From NCBI GenBank assembly GCA_963675555.1, contig OY776679.1, positions 21,706,178 through 21,770,177 of the forward strand: DNA of 64,000 nt. Reading direction: 5' to 3'. Both the position numbers and the translations under genes were made by a program. The DNA is from Leptura quadrifasciata. Lineage: Eukaryota > Arthropoda > Insecta > Coleoptera > Cerambycidae. Positions 51,610 through 63,190 of this stretch are shown here, in pieces. Every line of letters begins with the position of its first letter. The first letter of the stretch is position 1. The notes under the pieces were generated by a model. That model searched no databases. It was not told where the DNA came from and saw only the letters and a list, made by a program, of their open reading frames with translations.

Positions 51610-53205
51610 TCTGTACTTCCTCCCTGTATGCAGACCCTCGCCTAGGTCTCCAACCAACCTAATCTTGCGAAATAGGTGGTGATGTTGCCTAGGGGCACAT
51701 TCCTTACATCGGCCAAAGTAGGCCAAGGTTCTCCTAAAATGGAATCTCTGGTTGATGAGATGGCAGAAGTCACAGAGTACATGTTGAACCGTCTCATCGT
51801 CTTATTCACAACCTCTACAGAGAGATGGTTTGCTTAATCTCATATTGTGTAAATGTTTCCTTAACGGACGGTGTCCAGTCTGGATTCCCGTTATAAAACG
51901 TAGGCTCCTTCTGGACTTTCACAGGTAGTCCATTGCTGTACTCTTGTTGGGATATTTTAGTAGATCCCTAGCAAGTTGACTTCTGTTTGTTCCATTCCAC
52001 AGCTTCTTGAATTATCTGTGTTATTCCCCTGATCGGTAACAGACTGACAGGGCCTGGTCCAAAGATACTTAGGCCTGCTGCCTTCTTAGCAAGTCTATAG
52101 GCATACAAGTATATTATTCATGCTGGAGGCGCCCACAAGTGTTTGGTGCCATTCCCATACTGCACCTGTCGTAATTTTGTAACTTCTCAGGGCTAGTAAT
52201 GATTGTCTACAATCTGTGTAGATCATAATTGTTTTGGCCGTAGTTTCTCTATGGACAATCTCTTTTACAGCTATGATTATGCCCGCCAGTTTCGTTTGTA
52301 CTACGATGGCTCGCACATCCATAGCCCTTTTATAATGGATTTGCAGACGTATTGAGTATATTCCATATCCTGACACATCCTTCTTTTTTGTCCATCTGTG
52401 AAGATGTTGATCACACTTTTGTAACAGCCTCGTTCTCACTATTCGTTTGTATTATGTATAGTTTTTGTCAAAGACAAACCGGGAAGAAATCCCATCTGTA
52501 GAAGAGGCGTCTTCCTGACAGCCTCATTTCACAGTCGACGTCTGGCCTCTCCACGGTCTACATTTGGTTGTATGCCAACGAATTTGAGGCGTGTACCACT
52601 ATTGTCAGAGCCACTTCTCCTAGATATGTAACTAGTGGTGGCAGACACAACATTGCCTCCATAGATCTCGTTGACGTTGTTCGCATAGCTCCGGTTATGC
52701 TTAGGCAGACAATTTTCTGCACTTGGCTGAGCTTGACCATAGCAGTAGTCTGTTTGCTCTTAGGCCATTAAACCACAGCTCCATAGATTATCATTGGTCT
52801 TATGATGGCAGTGTATATCCACATGACCACTTTGGGTTTCATTCCCCAGGTTTTCCTCACGGTCCTGCGACACTGCTCATAAGAAATGTAAGCCTTCTTT
52901 AGTCTTCTATCTATGTGAAGATTCCTTGTTAGTTTGTCATACCTACCCTAAGATATTTCACTTGTGATGCGAAACTTAGTGTCGTATCCAGTATCCAGGC
53001 AGGTGCCTTCAGTGCTCCTAGTTTCCTTTTTCTTGTGAAGAGAACCATCACCATCCGCCAGGGATTGACAGACATGGAGTGTTCTCTGCACCAATTTTCG
53101 ATTACTTTTAGGCCCCCCCTGCATTCTTTCACAGAGGATTTCTTCGAATTTTCCGCTAAGCATTATTGTTAGATCGTCTGCTTAGGCAATTGTGTGAAAT
53201 CCTTC
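51610..53205 (-). pseudogene. R1/I-type LINE with RNase H and zinc knuckle
   Basis: From 53163 down the minus strand encodes the RT C-terminal part (ENWCREHSMSVNPWRMVMVL, SFASQVKYLRV). An intermediate region follows (VWWPKSKQTTAMVKLSQVQK in pieces, RSMEAMLCLPPL). An RNase H domain at 52439-52095 contains the AVKEIV and IYTDCRQSLLALRS blocks. Near 51640-51840 there is a terminal Cys/His knuckle (QHVLCDFCHL in pieces, GRCKECAPRQHH). RNase H plus a C-terminal knuckle is typical of R1/LOA/I-group LINEs. Frames change repeatedly and the 5' half is missing. It lies in the presumed calpain intron. Confidence 0.75.
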
Positions 53206-54060
53206 TGAACTGAGGCGGCACATGAACTGTATTACATACAGTCTACCACATTTTAACTGAACAAACATTTAGAACTGTAAAGAATAAAGCTGCTGTCTAA
53301 ATTGGAAATGTTATACATATTAATTTATGGTACAACTAGCAAAAATTAACCAAAAAAAGTTTGGAGGTATTTAATTTGCATGAAATCAAAGTGGGGAATG
53401 CAAAGACCGAAGACTATGTACAACACAGTAGGAATTTAACCTCTGTTTAAAAACTAAACGTTGAAAAGTCCAAAATTCAACAATAAACTAGGAATGATTT
53501 ACTTATACAAAGAGTCAAATTGGCATCTTTTATTCTGCCGTTACAATTATTGAAAAATCCTTTTTTGAGTTCCTAGTAGATGACTATCATTCATTCAAAA
53601 TCTAATTCAAAAACTCTCTACATAAACTGTTGATTTTTTGAGATTTTTCTTAATTTCTCGTAAAGGGAAATGATTATACAATTTTTTCATCAGTTTAGAT
53701 TTATTGTTGTACTAGCTGATTGTTACGTAATTTTTTTCTTTTTTGCGGTGGTAACAGCAAGGGCATGCACCGACTAAAATAAACTCAGTGGAGTCGGGGT
53801 GGTTCGATTTTGGTAGTACTTTTTATTATATTAATACTCAAATATATTAAGGGCGCCAAGTGATTTTTAAATGCCTACATACCCCCTTCTTAGTTAATAA
53901 AATCACTAAATTATAGGCAAGTTTACTGAATAAATGAAACAAAGTATTTAATGTTTAAAATAAGGGTTTAATAAGAAAAAAACTATATATAAGTATACCC
54001 CGTTGACACCAATTAGAATAAATGACTAAACTAAGGGGAGAAAATGGGTCTCGTGTATCT
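53206..54060. other. Non-coding stretch
   Basis: No supported feature; presumably intronic. Confidence 0.35.
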
Positions 54061-54064
54061 CTAG

Positions 54065-54135
54065 TACCTAAACGCTTCACAGTATTTAGCGGTGACCTAT
54101 ACTCTCGAGAGTACGACCCTTTCATAAAGATCTCA
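54065..54135 (-). pseudogene. Possible decayed duplicate of the calpain exon end
   Basis: ACCTAAACGCTTCACAGTA and GTACGACCCTTTCA (plus strand) match ACCTAAACGCTCCACAGTA and GTACGACCCTGTCA at 50859-50925, in the same order and strand. The intervening part is shorter and unrelated, and the frame contains a stop. This may be an old tandem exon duplication; chance similarity is not excluded. Confidence 0.4.
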
Positions 54136-55460
54136 CCAATTTAACAGAAGAATAAAATCAAAGTGATCTTTATCGAAACTTTATCTTTATGTCGTTACAT
54201 AACTTTTTAAAATGTATAGTAAAAACAAAGGCAATTTTATTCAGCGATACTTTAGGAAGGAAACTTATCCGTTAATAAATAATATCTGGTTAAAAGAAAA
54301 TAGATGATCACTCAAAATAAAGAGGTGAAAGAGGTGATCTAAATAAGTACTTTTTGCAGTTGATGTTCGAAATAGTTGGTATTGAGCACATCCACTATGT
54401 GGTACTTATCCTATTTTTTTTCTCCTCGTTCGCCTCCACACGAGGACAGGTTAACATTACCTAGGCTTGGCCTCTCCCAGAAGTCTCCCCGGCACCAAGA
54501 AAACAACCAGCTACTCCCCTAACTATACCATATATCAAGACAACACCCAGTATATACACAGCGATATAACTTCCTTTCACATACGTCAATTCCCGTCCTT
54601 TTCTGGACCACAGTCTTAAAATTGACACCCTGTCGTTAAGCTATTACGTAACCAGAAAAACGCCTAAAAATCAGAGAAAAGTGTTATCGTCAGACCACTT
54701 AACAAAAGCAAATAAAGCCAATGGATGGAGTTAAACGCAGAAACACTCACCTCTAGTGCGAATTCTACCCTATGCCCTTCTAGAGGCGTTTTTCTACTCC
54801 TCACCATATAAGAAACTCATCCCCTTCTAGGATTAAAGACAGCCAAAGTTCCACATACCATACACCCAAATGACATGTCTTTTATGTGTATAATATTGCC
54901 TAAGCCGTATATAACGAGAGTTGTTAGAATTTTGCAATATTCACACGTCTTCTCCTTTACAAAACCACGCCGCCGATCGAACAATCTCGGCTGTCCGTAT
55001 CGATAAGTTCTTTTCTCATTTTTTTTTCTGATAAACGGATTTTTAAATTAACTGCTATAAGCAGTTGTACATAAAACCTATAGATGTCTCGTCTGTTATT
55101 AAAAAGGAATATTTTATATGAAAGGATATACCGAAACCTACACAAAAGTAATAAACATAATTACAAATATATTAATTACCAAAATAAACCTGAACCAGAT
55201 AAAAATACGTATCATGATCAGAATTAGATGAACAGTATAATATGTAGAATTTTATATTAGATTTTGAATTATTGGTATAAATCTGCTATAAAACCAAAAA
55301 AAGAATTTATACAAAGAATTAATGAACGATCAACAATACTATAGCATATTTTAAAGTTGCAAATTTGAAATAATCTACAGAATAATATTTCATTTATAGT
55401 ATGGACAGAGGTCAGAAGGTACCTGTATTGCAATGGCATGTAAAACATTCTATGGGAATA
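54136..55460. other. Non-coding stretch
   Basis: No gene or repeat boundary supported. The short frames at 54957-55145 and 55269-55562 show no motif; the latter partly overlaps the mariner end. Confidence 0.35.
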
Positions 55461-55462
55461 TA

Positions 55463-56275
55463 CAGGGTGTCTCACCGGGGACTGAATCGATCGATATAGA
55501 GAAAAGTACGCATCAGAAATTTTTGAAAATTTTAGATAATTACTAATGTCGGTGTGGCCCATCCAACTAAAATAATTACGAGCAGCTGGCGCTTCCGCTT
55601 ATACTGGAAGTCGATACCACCAACTTGCTTATTTCAAATGGAACACCCTATATATTTTAGGATTTTCGAAAAGAACATAAAATTCTGAGTCGAAAATATT
55701 GTAGCATATCCTATACCTAAACCTAGCCGTTTCCGAGATATTTGACATTTTATAGAAAATTTGACAGGTGCAACGGTTTGCAAGAACCGTTATAACTTTC
55801 TTCCTGTAAAAGATCCTCATTTGTTTCTTGTCACATAAAAAGAACACAAGGAGAACTACGTTTTACAACTGAAATAAATTTAATAATATCATACCAAGTG
55901 TTCCGTTTTTCGCGTTACATTTTGTCAACTTCAAACTGCGAAAACTTGTTTAGGTCAAATGGAACACCCTATATTTTTTTACGTCAAGTTGTGTAAAATT
56001 GAATTCCCTTTTTTCTGATATTAACATTGTGGGGGTTAAAGTTACAACTTTTTGAAATATTTGCGATTTTATTAGAAATTCATGAATTGTTGTAATCATT
56101 TCATCAAAACAGCCATGATTAGAAACAATCAGTCATTATCTTATGTCAAAAATGCCAGCATGTTTAAATTACATCCACGAAGACTTTTTAAATTTGTTTA
56201 TTATTTATGGAGAATGTGATAAAGTAATATCAAGAACTTGCAGCACATTTGCTACTCGATATCCAGAAAAACGGA
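55463..56275 (+). repeat. Left TIR including transposase 5' coding sequence
   Basis: Complement-matches 57345-58145. The inner end covers the ATG region of the transposase (ATGCCAGCATGTTTAAATTA, then TTTAAATTTGTTTATT, and GCTACTCGATATCCA). One arm has a ~12-base indel near 56215. Confidence 0.85.
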
Positions 56276-57168
56276 AACCGTCACCAAACGCTGTAGAACG
56301 CATACTGGAAAATTTTAAAAATTATGGCTCTGTCAAGGCAAAAATGCAAAGAAGAAAGCCTAATGTTGATGACGACAACATTGAAATAGTCATTCTGGGA
56401 TATTTTCATGCATTTCCAAGGATGTCATTAAGACAAGCTGCTCTGGAATCGGGACTATGCAAGGATTCAATTCACAGAATCTTATTAAAACATAAGTTTC
56501 ACCCGTTTTCATTCCATATGGTTCAAGGATTTCCTAAGAAGACAGAATTTTTGTGAGTTTATTCTAATAAGGTCTGAGGGTCACGATTCTTATTTGAGAC
56601 ATATTATATGGATAGATGAAGCAAAATTTACTACAAATGGACTTTTTAATAGATACAATTCGCATTATTGGAGTGACTCAAATCCTCATATGTTCAGAGA
56701 GCGAAACTTTCAGGAAAGTTGGCAGTTCAATGTTTACTGTGCCATAAGAAACGAGTGGTGGCATTACAATTTTATCAGGAAAATTTAAACGGTAAATTAA
56801 ATTTTCTCTTCTGCTAATATGTATAGGTAATTTTTTTTTAAGTGAATATCTTACAAAATTTGAATAATAACTATTTAGGAAATTTACCTCTCGCCGAACA
56901 TAGAAACATTTTTTATCAGTACGATGGTGCTCCCCCACATAACGCATATTTAATTAATAATTATTTACAAGAAACTTTTTATGATCAATGGATTGCCAAT
57001 AATGGACCTTTCTTATGGCCTCCTCGCTCGTCCGATTTATCATATCTGGATTATTTCATTTGGGGAACTAGTAAAAATAAAGTTTATGAGAGCCCATTAA
57101 CAACCATTGAAGATTGTATGCAAATAGTAAGAAATGCATTTCGAAACATATCACAGGATCAATTATAA
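56143..57168 (+). pseudogene. Mariner-superfamily transposase, frameshifted
   Basis: The N-terminal frame 56143-56556 has an HTH region (FATRYPEKRKPSPNAVERIL, SLRQAALESGLCKDSIHRIL) and the HKFHPFSFHMVQGF linker. After a frame break near 56550, 56594-56788 carries the first catalytic motif (HIIWIDEAKFTTNGLFNRYN). After another break, 56842-57168 carries YQYDGAPPHNAYLINNYL and PPRSSDLSYLDYFIWG. All three Asp are present but in different frames, so the copy is dead though not very old. The encoded enzyme would act on the element's own long ends. Confidence 0.85.
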
Positions 57169-57344
57169 GAGCTACCCATGAGGAACTAATCCGAAGGGGC
57201 GAAAAATGTGTCGAGGTTCGAGGGCGGAATTTTGAGCAATTATTAAATTAAAATAAAATCATATTTTAAATTGATCTTATCTCTGCTATTTTAGTTCATG
57301 CCATATCTTCAATTAGATTAATACGCATGTTACAGTGTTAGTGT

Positions 57345-58145
57345 TATTTTGCGTTTTTGTGGATATCGAGTAGCAAATGTGCTGCAAGTTCTTGATATTC
57401 TCCATAAAGAATAAACAAATTTAATAATTTTCGTTGGTATAATTTAAACGTGCTGGCATTTTTTTACATAAGATAAATGACTGATTGTTTTTAATCATGG
57501 CTATTTTGATGAAATGATTACAACAATTGATGAATTTCTAATAAAATCGCAAATATTTCAAAAAGTTGTAACTTTAACCCCCACAATGCTGATATCAGAA
57601 AAAAGGAAATTCAGTTTTACACAACTTGACGTAAAAAAATACAGGATGTTCCATTTGACCTAAACAAATTTTCGCAGTTTGAAGTTGACAAAATGTAACG
57701 CGAAAAACGGAACACGTGATATGATATTATTGAATTTATCTCAGTTGTAGAACGTAATTCTCCTTGTGTTCTTTTTATGTGATAAGAAGCAAATGAGGAT
57801 CTTTTACACGAAGAAAGTTATAACGGTGCTTGCAAACCGTTGCACCTGTCAAATTTTCTATAAAATGTCAAATATCTCTGAAATGGCTAGGTTTAGGTAT
57901 AGCATATGCTACATATTTTCGACTCAGAATTTTATGCCCTTTTCGAAAACCCTAAAATATATAGGGTGTTCTATTTGAAATAAGCAAGTTGGTATCGACT
58001 TCCGGTATCGGCGGAATTGCCAGCTGCTTGTAATTATTTTAGTTGGATTGGCCACACTGACATTAGTAATTATCTAAATTTTCAAAATTTTCTGATGCGT
58101 ACTTTTCTCTATATCGATTGATTCAGATCCCGGTGAGACACCCTG
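57345..58145 (-). repeat. Right TIR of the 2.68-kb mariner
   Basis: Complement of 55463-56275, including an inverted copy of the transposase start, and ending in CACCCTG before TA. Confidence 0.85.
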
Positions 58146-58149
58146 TACA

Positions 58150-59520
58150 GTATAATACAAAATACTGCTAATATCGACGTTTGCAATTTACGCTTACTTT
58201 CCGAAACTACTGTCTTTTTACCGCTGCTTCTATTAATTAAGGTTCACCTTCACCATCAATTCATGGAGGTTTCAACCGGTAATAAATAATTATTACCACT
58301 ACAACTTATTACTTTGACTGACTAAAATAAATATTTATTGTATTAGGACTGTTGGGTCTCTTACTTGCTCTTCACGGGCAAAATATTTTATCTACGGACA
58401 ACTCATTTCTTTCTTGTTGCAATTGAATAAAAAATGTACACAGTCTAGAAGTTGTATTGGTCATGGTCGCGTTATGGTCGAGTAATTCACTTGCTTTGCA
58501 TTATATCCAAGTCAATGCTGTCCAACAAAGTGTATCGTCACTTGAAGACGACATCACTAATACGCATCTGTTCGCCTTATAACACGCATGGCCGACTTTT
58601 AATCATTTCCTGAATAATTGCGGATGAAATAGTTAAAAGGAAGCAAATTAGACGACTTAATAATCACTTCCTGGAAGTTCAAGCGTAGGTAAATATTGGT
58701 CCTTATTAATATTTTCTCTTATAATTGAATAACTGATTGCATAATGTTCTTAAATTATTCAATTATCTTTACCGAACAACTTCTAAAAGTTCACATATTT
58801 TGATTACTTGCTGTTGAAATGACGATAGTATTAAACTAATGTTGATAAAAATTTCATCACTGGTATTTTACAAGATAAAGGACATCTCACACCATATATG
58901 GGTTTTCGTACACCGACATAATTTCTTGAAACTTTAATATCTTTTAGAATAGTCAAAGTGAGCATGTTCCCTTACACTAATCATGTAGCTATACAGGGTG
59001 TTATAGAAAATTCAGTTTAAAATACGTGTATGTGAATCGGATAACCAAAATTTATAGATACATTGGACAGTAAATTCTATACTAAGATATTGAAAACACT
59101 TATCTTCAAGCGACAATCGTACAAATACTAGCGCTTTGATATACTCTTTTAGTGGCCAAATATAAGAAAGGTATAACAAATATTTTTTACTGCCATAAAG
59201 CCCCTATTACAAATAGTATTTTTAGGATAATTTGGTTAGACGTTATCCTTGTAATGTAAATGGAGCGAGAAAAAGAATGAATTTAGACAATAATGATAAT
59301 AAATATCGCAGAGAAATGTTTAGAAGCTTTTTAGACGGAGATGTCGATTGGGAAATTTATCGTGAATTAAACAAAAATTCTCATTGCAACCAACAACTTG
59401 AAAGGTGCACTAAAAATTAAAATAAATGAAAATAACGTATTGGCAATTTCTATGAAGGATAGAACTATTTATTTGCAACGATGATAATGTTATTGTTCAA
59501 AGATTGTCCATTATTAATAC
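58150..59520. other. Non-coding stretch with a solo transposon end
   Basis: TACAGGGTGTTATAGAAAATTC at about 58991 looks like a mariner-type terminus without a partner. The frame at 59232-59420 has no recognisable motif. Confidence 0.4.
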
Positions 59521-59524
59521 GCTT

Positions 59525-59900
59525 TTATTAGCTTCACCTGTATGTTTGTTTGTAACGGTTGTTTTTAGACTAAGCATATCATTGTAAGTATTTGTCCCCT
59601 CTGGGGGTACGTCAGCGATCCATCCTGAAGGTGCTTGCCGCAGGTTGAAATATTAGTGTTTTATCGTACTTTTAGCTGTCTGTTATAGCATGCGGTGGTG
59701 TTGACTGTGGTGGCATGTGTGTGGCTGGATGTGTTATGTTAGTATATTGTTTTATGTAGGATTAGTGGAGTTAATGACTTGTAGGTGGCATCTTTTAGTA
59801 TAAACGAAATAATGGCTCTTTTAGTTCTAGTCTGAAGGACGATGTTGAGTAGTGTTTTATGTATTTTTTTGTATTTTTATAATTTTGTATATATTTTTTT
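59525..59900 (-). repeat. Interspersed repeat with TGTATGTTTGTTTGTAACGG tail
   Basis: TTAGCTTCACCTGTATGTTT, then GTTTGTAACGG, is the inverted form of 37440-37472. A GC-richer block follows (CCCTCTGGGGGTACGTCAGC). No coding sequence is recognised. Confidence 0.4.
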
Positions 59901-60009
59901 GGGTTTTATTGGTACAACCTTTTTTTTTTTTTTATACATTTATTTAACGTCGGCCTATTTCCGCTACTGAGGCCTAACACCGACGCCTGTAGACGAGCTA
60001 CCCCCAACC

Positions 60010-60260
60010 AGGAATTTTGCCGAACCTCTTCCCTTAAGAAGAGTAGGGATCTTTTACTTGCCTAACATTTAATAGACAAGGGACCGACGGCTTTACATCC
60101 CCTCCGAAGGATGGTATATCTCCTATACAACCCTCGCCTCGCATACACTGATATACAAGCCGCTGGAAGATGTGTGAGGCGAGGACGCGGTTTCCGTTGG
60201 AATGGTCACCCATCCAAGTACTAACTGCGCCTGTCGTTGCTTTACATCGCATACCGAAGT
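60010..60260 (-). repeat. Repeat with 5S-rRNA-like segment
   Basis: On the minus strand, about 60245-60195 reads TAAAGCAACGACAGGCGCAG, then TTAGTACTTGGATGGGTGACC, which matches the internal region of 5S rRNA (AAGCAACGTCGGGC...TTAGTACTTGGATGGGTGACC). The rest of a 5S gene is missing, and the flanking sequence is repeat-like and GC-richer. It is a 5S-derived repeat (SINE3-like), not a 5S gene. A related piece lies at 63123-63190. Confidence 0.6.
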
Positions 60261-60479
60261 ATGTACATAGTAAAGACGCACCTACGCTCGCCCCACAACC
60301 TTTTTTGATATATAATTATACCAAGTGTATAATTATATGATTTTTTTGTATTTTGATTTTTTTTTTGGTTTAATTTTTTTAGATTTTTTTCAAACAACAA
60401 ATATTTACAAAAATTAGGGGGTGAATATATAATTGAGGGAAGGGTATTTAGGGGCGTCGTAAAATTTAGGAGTGAGGGG

Positions 60480-61560
60480 ATCAAGGAGGGTGGGATTTTG
60501 GGATTCAACGAGGGTTTGTGCGAAGCCGGGAACAAGTTTTTTTAGAATAAAATTTCTTCTCTATGCACTGAGGGTAGCAATAGCTTTTTGTGTAAATCGG
60601 GTCGTTGACCTTTGTTTTAATATGATGTTTAATTTTGCTTGTACGTGTAAGTGGCATATCTTCGTAATAAAATATATCTCTATATTTCAGACAAAGTTGT
60701 TGTATTTTATTTTTTCTTTTTCCTCTGTATTCATATGGTTTGTTCTTAAGTTTTTCTCTGTTTTCTACCAGTTTCATATCTATTTGTGAGTTATCGTATG
60801 TTAGGAGTATCCATATCGATGTTATTTATTTCTATAAAATCTTGTACCTTAATTGGTTTGTCCAGTTTAAAATTTTGTGGTTCATCTGAATTGTTTTTTA
60901 TTGTTGTAATAATATGATTATTTTCTATGGTGACTATTGATGGTGGAATTTCTAAATCTTTTTAAATTTATGTTGAGAAGCTAGTCCCTGTTTTAATTCT
61001 GTTTCTTCCACCGGCAATTTGGCTATTACCTCCGTTCTAGGTGGAATTATTTTTGCATTTTCTTCTTTTTCGGTTTCAGTGCAAATTATATTTAATGGAA
61101 TTGTAGTTCTCTTTGTAATTAACAATACGTATTAATTTGTGCTTTAACTTCACGTAATAGGTCTATGCCCATTAATCCTCCAAATTCATTATTAAAGTTG
61201 AATAGGTAAAATGTATATGGTGTTGAATACTTTAGCGTTTTCGGTAAACTGGCCATAATATTTCCTGTATGTACTTACTGTACGTCCAAGGGCAGTTTGG
61301 ATTAAAAAATTTCTAGTTTGATATTATTCTTGAAATATTTTATGGCTAATTCCGGAGGCTTTTTGCTGAACCAGTATCAATCAGAAAATTTACTTGAAAT
61401 TCCGGTATGGAAATATGTAATCTTTTTATTTGATAATGTTGAAAAATAATACTGAAATTGTTATTGCTAGGATGCAAGAACAGAAATCTGTAAGTTTAAT
61501 GTTTTTCGTTTGTTGTAATGAATTTCGTCAAGCAGACCGTGAATTTTTACAATAATTTTT
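60480..61560 (-). pseudogene. Ty3/gypsy (17.6/297-like) protease-RT remnant
   Basis: Near 61390-61360 the minus strand reads VNFLIDTGSAKS, the retroviral-type aspartic protease motif, followed near 61180-61120 by NNEFGGLMGIDLLREVKAQI. The frame 60777-60505 has LCLKYRDIFYYEDMPLT, then KHHIKTKVNDPIYTKSYCYP, the typical start of RT in 17.6/297-type gypsy elements. Stops and frame changes abound. Gag, the RT core, RNase H, integrase and LTRs are absent. Confidence 0.75.
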
Positions 61561-61599
61561 AAGGGGTGGAACTAATCCTAGGTCTATCCACGAGACCGT

Positions 61600-62330
61600 G
61601 TCTCCTTATTATTTCTTTTGCACTTTTTCCAATATTTATTTAGGATAGATAGTTTACATTAAAATACTCTCTGTACATTATCTATCTTGTAGGTAGTCCG
61701 CCGGTACATTTAGATGATGTTCTCTTTAACATCAGGTCAACATTTCTTTTGCCTCTGCGACCACTCGTTGAAACACTCTAGTTAAACAACTACATAAATT
61801 GTTTTAGTGTGGCTACTATAAATTAACAATATACCTTTATGGTAAATTATAATACTGAAGGTGTATAATTATGGGTGGAAATAAAACAATGCACGTATAA
61901 GCTCGTTTCGTTTATGATGAGCATCAATTTTTGAAATATTTCTCCACACAGTTTATTACGCACGCTCAATGGAGCTAAATAAGTTTCATTTTCTTTACGA
62001 CAACTCACATTAGAATGTGGAAAATGAGGGTAAAGGCAATTAAAAGTAATAATTTCATAGTGCGTATTTTTTACATATTAAATTTATTAAATTAATAACT
62101 AAGTATTATAATAATAATAATATTTATTAAATCCAACAGACATTACAGTGTCCATAAAATTAGGATACAACATGAAGGTACATGATAATATACTACACAA
62201 TATGAAATTTAAACAAAAAAGCAATACAAAAGTAAATTATAAACAATCAATAAATAATATAAAAGTAAGTCGAGATCAGCTAAGACAATTTAAGATGATT
62301 CACATGGGGGCGAGCGTAGATGCGTCTTTA
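61600..62330. other. Non-coding stretch
   Basis: Nothing supported. A short (ATA)n-like tract is at about 62105-62125. The frame 62148-62465 straddles the transposon end and is probably not a gene. Confidence 0.35.
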
Positions 62331-62434
62331 CTATGTACTGTCGTGAGCAGAAAAAATAGGACAACTTTTTTTTCTAATGTAAATCTGCCTCTATTTGAAT
62401 ATGTAATGAGTAGCCGAAATAAAACAGATATAAC

Positions 62435-62620
62435 TTTTAATTTATTTTTTATTTTAATGCTCTAGTTATTGCTATAGTAAATGATGGATGGTTAATGAGA
62501 CAAATTGCACTGCGTTATAACATTAACAAAAATTTGGTGTATAACATTTTATGAAAGTGGAGAATAAACGGTACGATTAGTAGAAATCCTGGTTCAAAGG
62601 ACAAAGGATATCCTACTTAA
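62435..62620 (+). pseudogene. Tc1 transposase HTH fragment, plus strand
   Basis: Encodes LMRQIALRYNINKN and a decayed WRINGTI end. Near-identical, in inverted orientation, to bases 1-220 of the window. Confidence 0.65.
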
Positions 62621-62733
62621 CAAGAAACTAACTATTAATATTTCGTTATTGCATCATTTATATTTATAACTTTTATAAGTCTGTTTGGCATAGAATTAAA
62701 TAACTTTATACAATAATCATTAGTAATAATATT

Positions 62734-62976
62734 TTACGGAAAATCTACCACTTTTATCATTGTTAAATATATAGCATTTACCAATTGCAAATCTTGTTGT
62801 TGAGTTGATATCCTTCGTCGCCCTGATCTAATCGTACCGTTTATTCTCCATTTTCTTAAAATGTTACACACCGATTTTTTGTCAATATTATAACGCAGTG
62901 CAATTTGTCTCATTGACCATCCATCTTCTGCTTCAGCAATAACTCCAGATTTAACTAAATCGCTTATATGAGGCAT
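62734..62976 (-). pseudogene. Tc1 transposase N-terminal HTH fragment
   Basis: 80 codons start MPHISDLVKSGVIAEAEDGW and continue SMRQIALRYNIDKKS and NILRKWRINGTIRSGRRR, a clear first HTH plus GRRR hook region of a Tc1-type transposase. The second HTH and the DDE domain are missing, since the sequence departs at about 62750. It would bind the element ends but could not catalyse. Confidence 0.7.
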
Positions 62977-63122
62977 ATTAGTTTTTTGCAGACTTGCAAT
63001 AAATTATGACAACTAACTGACAATGTCACAAAAATTAAAATTAGATGTACACAACTAGATTTTAGCAAAATACCGTTACAAGACTTGTCCTATTTTTTTT
63101 GCTCACGACCGCACATACTTCG

Positions 63123-63190
63123 ATATGTGATGTAAAGCAGCGTTAGGCGCGGTTAGTACTTGGATGGGCGACCGTTTCAAGTGTTATAGT
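63123..63190 (+). repeat. 5S-rRNA-like fragment
   Basis: GTAAAGCAGCGTTAGGCGCG, then GTTAGTACTTGGATGGGCGA and CCG, matches the same 5S rRNA internal region as 60195-60245 (minus). No complete 5S gene surrounds it. Confidence 0.6.

Larger units (their letters stand above)
55463..58145 (+). mobile_element. Mariner-superfamily element with ~0.8-kb TIRs
   Basis: It begins CAGGGTGTCTCACCGGGG at 55463 and ends with the complement CCGGTGAGACACCCTG at 58145, with TA on both sides (55461-55462 and 58146-58147). The inverted arms run from 55463 to about 56275 and from about 57345 to 58145, so they include the first ~45 codons of the transposase gene. The transposase lies between them on the plus strand and is frameshifted. 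Confidence 0.88.
62334..63115. mobile_element. Internally rearranged Tc1/mariner element, 782 bp
   Basis: Ends TGTACTGTCGTGAGCAGAAA (62334) and the complement of TGTGCGGTCGTGAGCAAAAA (63115) form inverted repeats of about 30 bases (with GTCGTGAGC and AAAAATAGGACAA), and both sides have TA. Inside are two N-terminal transposase fragments in opposite orientation, 62435-62620 (plus, decayed) and 62734-62976 (minus). No catalytic domain is present. It seems to derive from two Tc1 copies joined head to head. Confidence 0.75.

Noticed and set aside
60195..60245. Functional 5S rRNA gene
   Set aside because: Only an internal ~45-base region matches; the 5' and 3' thirds needed for 5S rRNA are absent.
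62148..62465. 105-residue open frame
   Set aside because: It spans the boundary of the Tc1 element and has no recognisable motif or coding-like composition.
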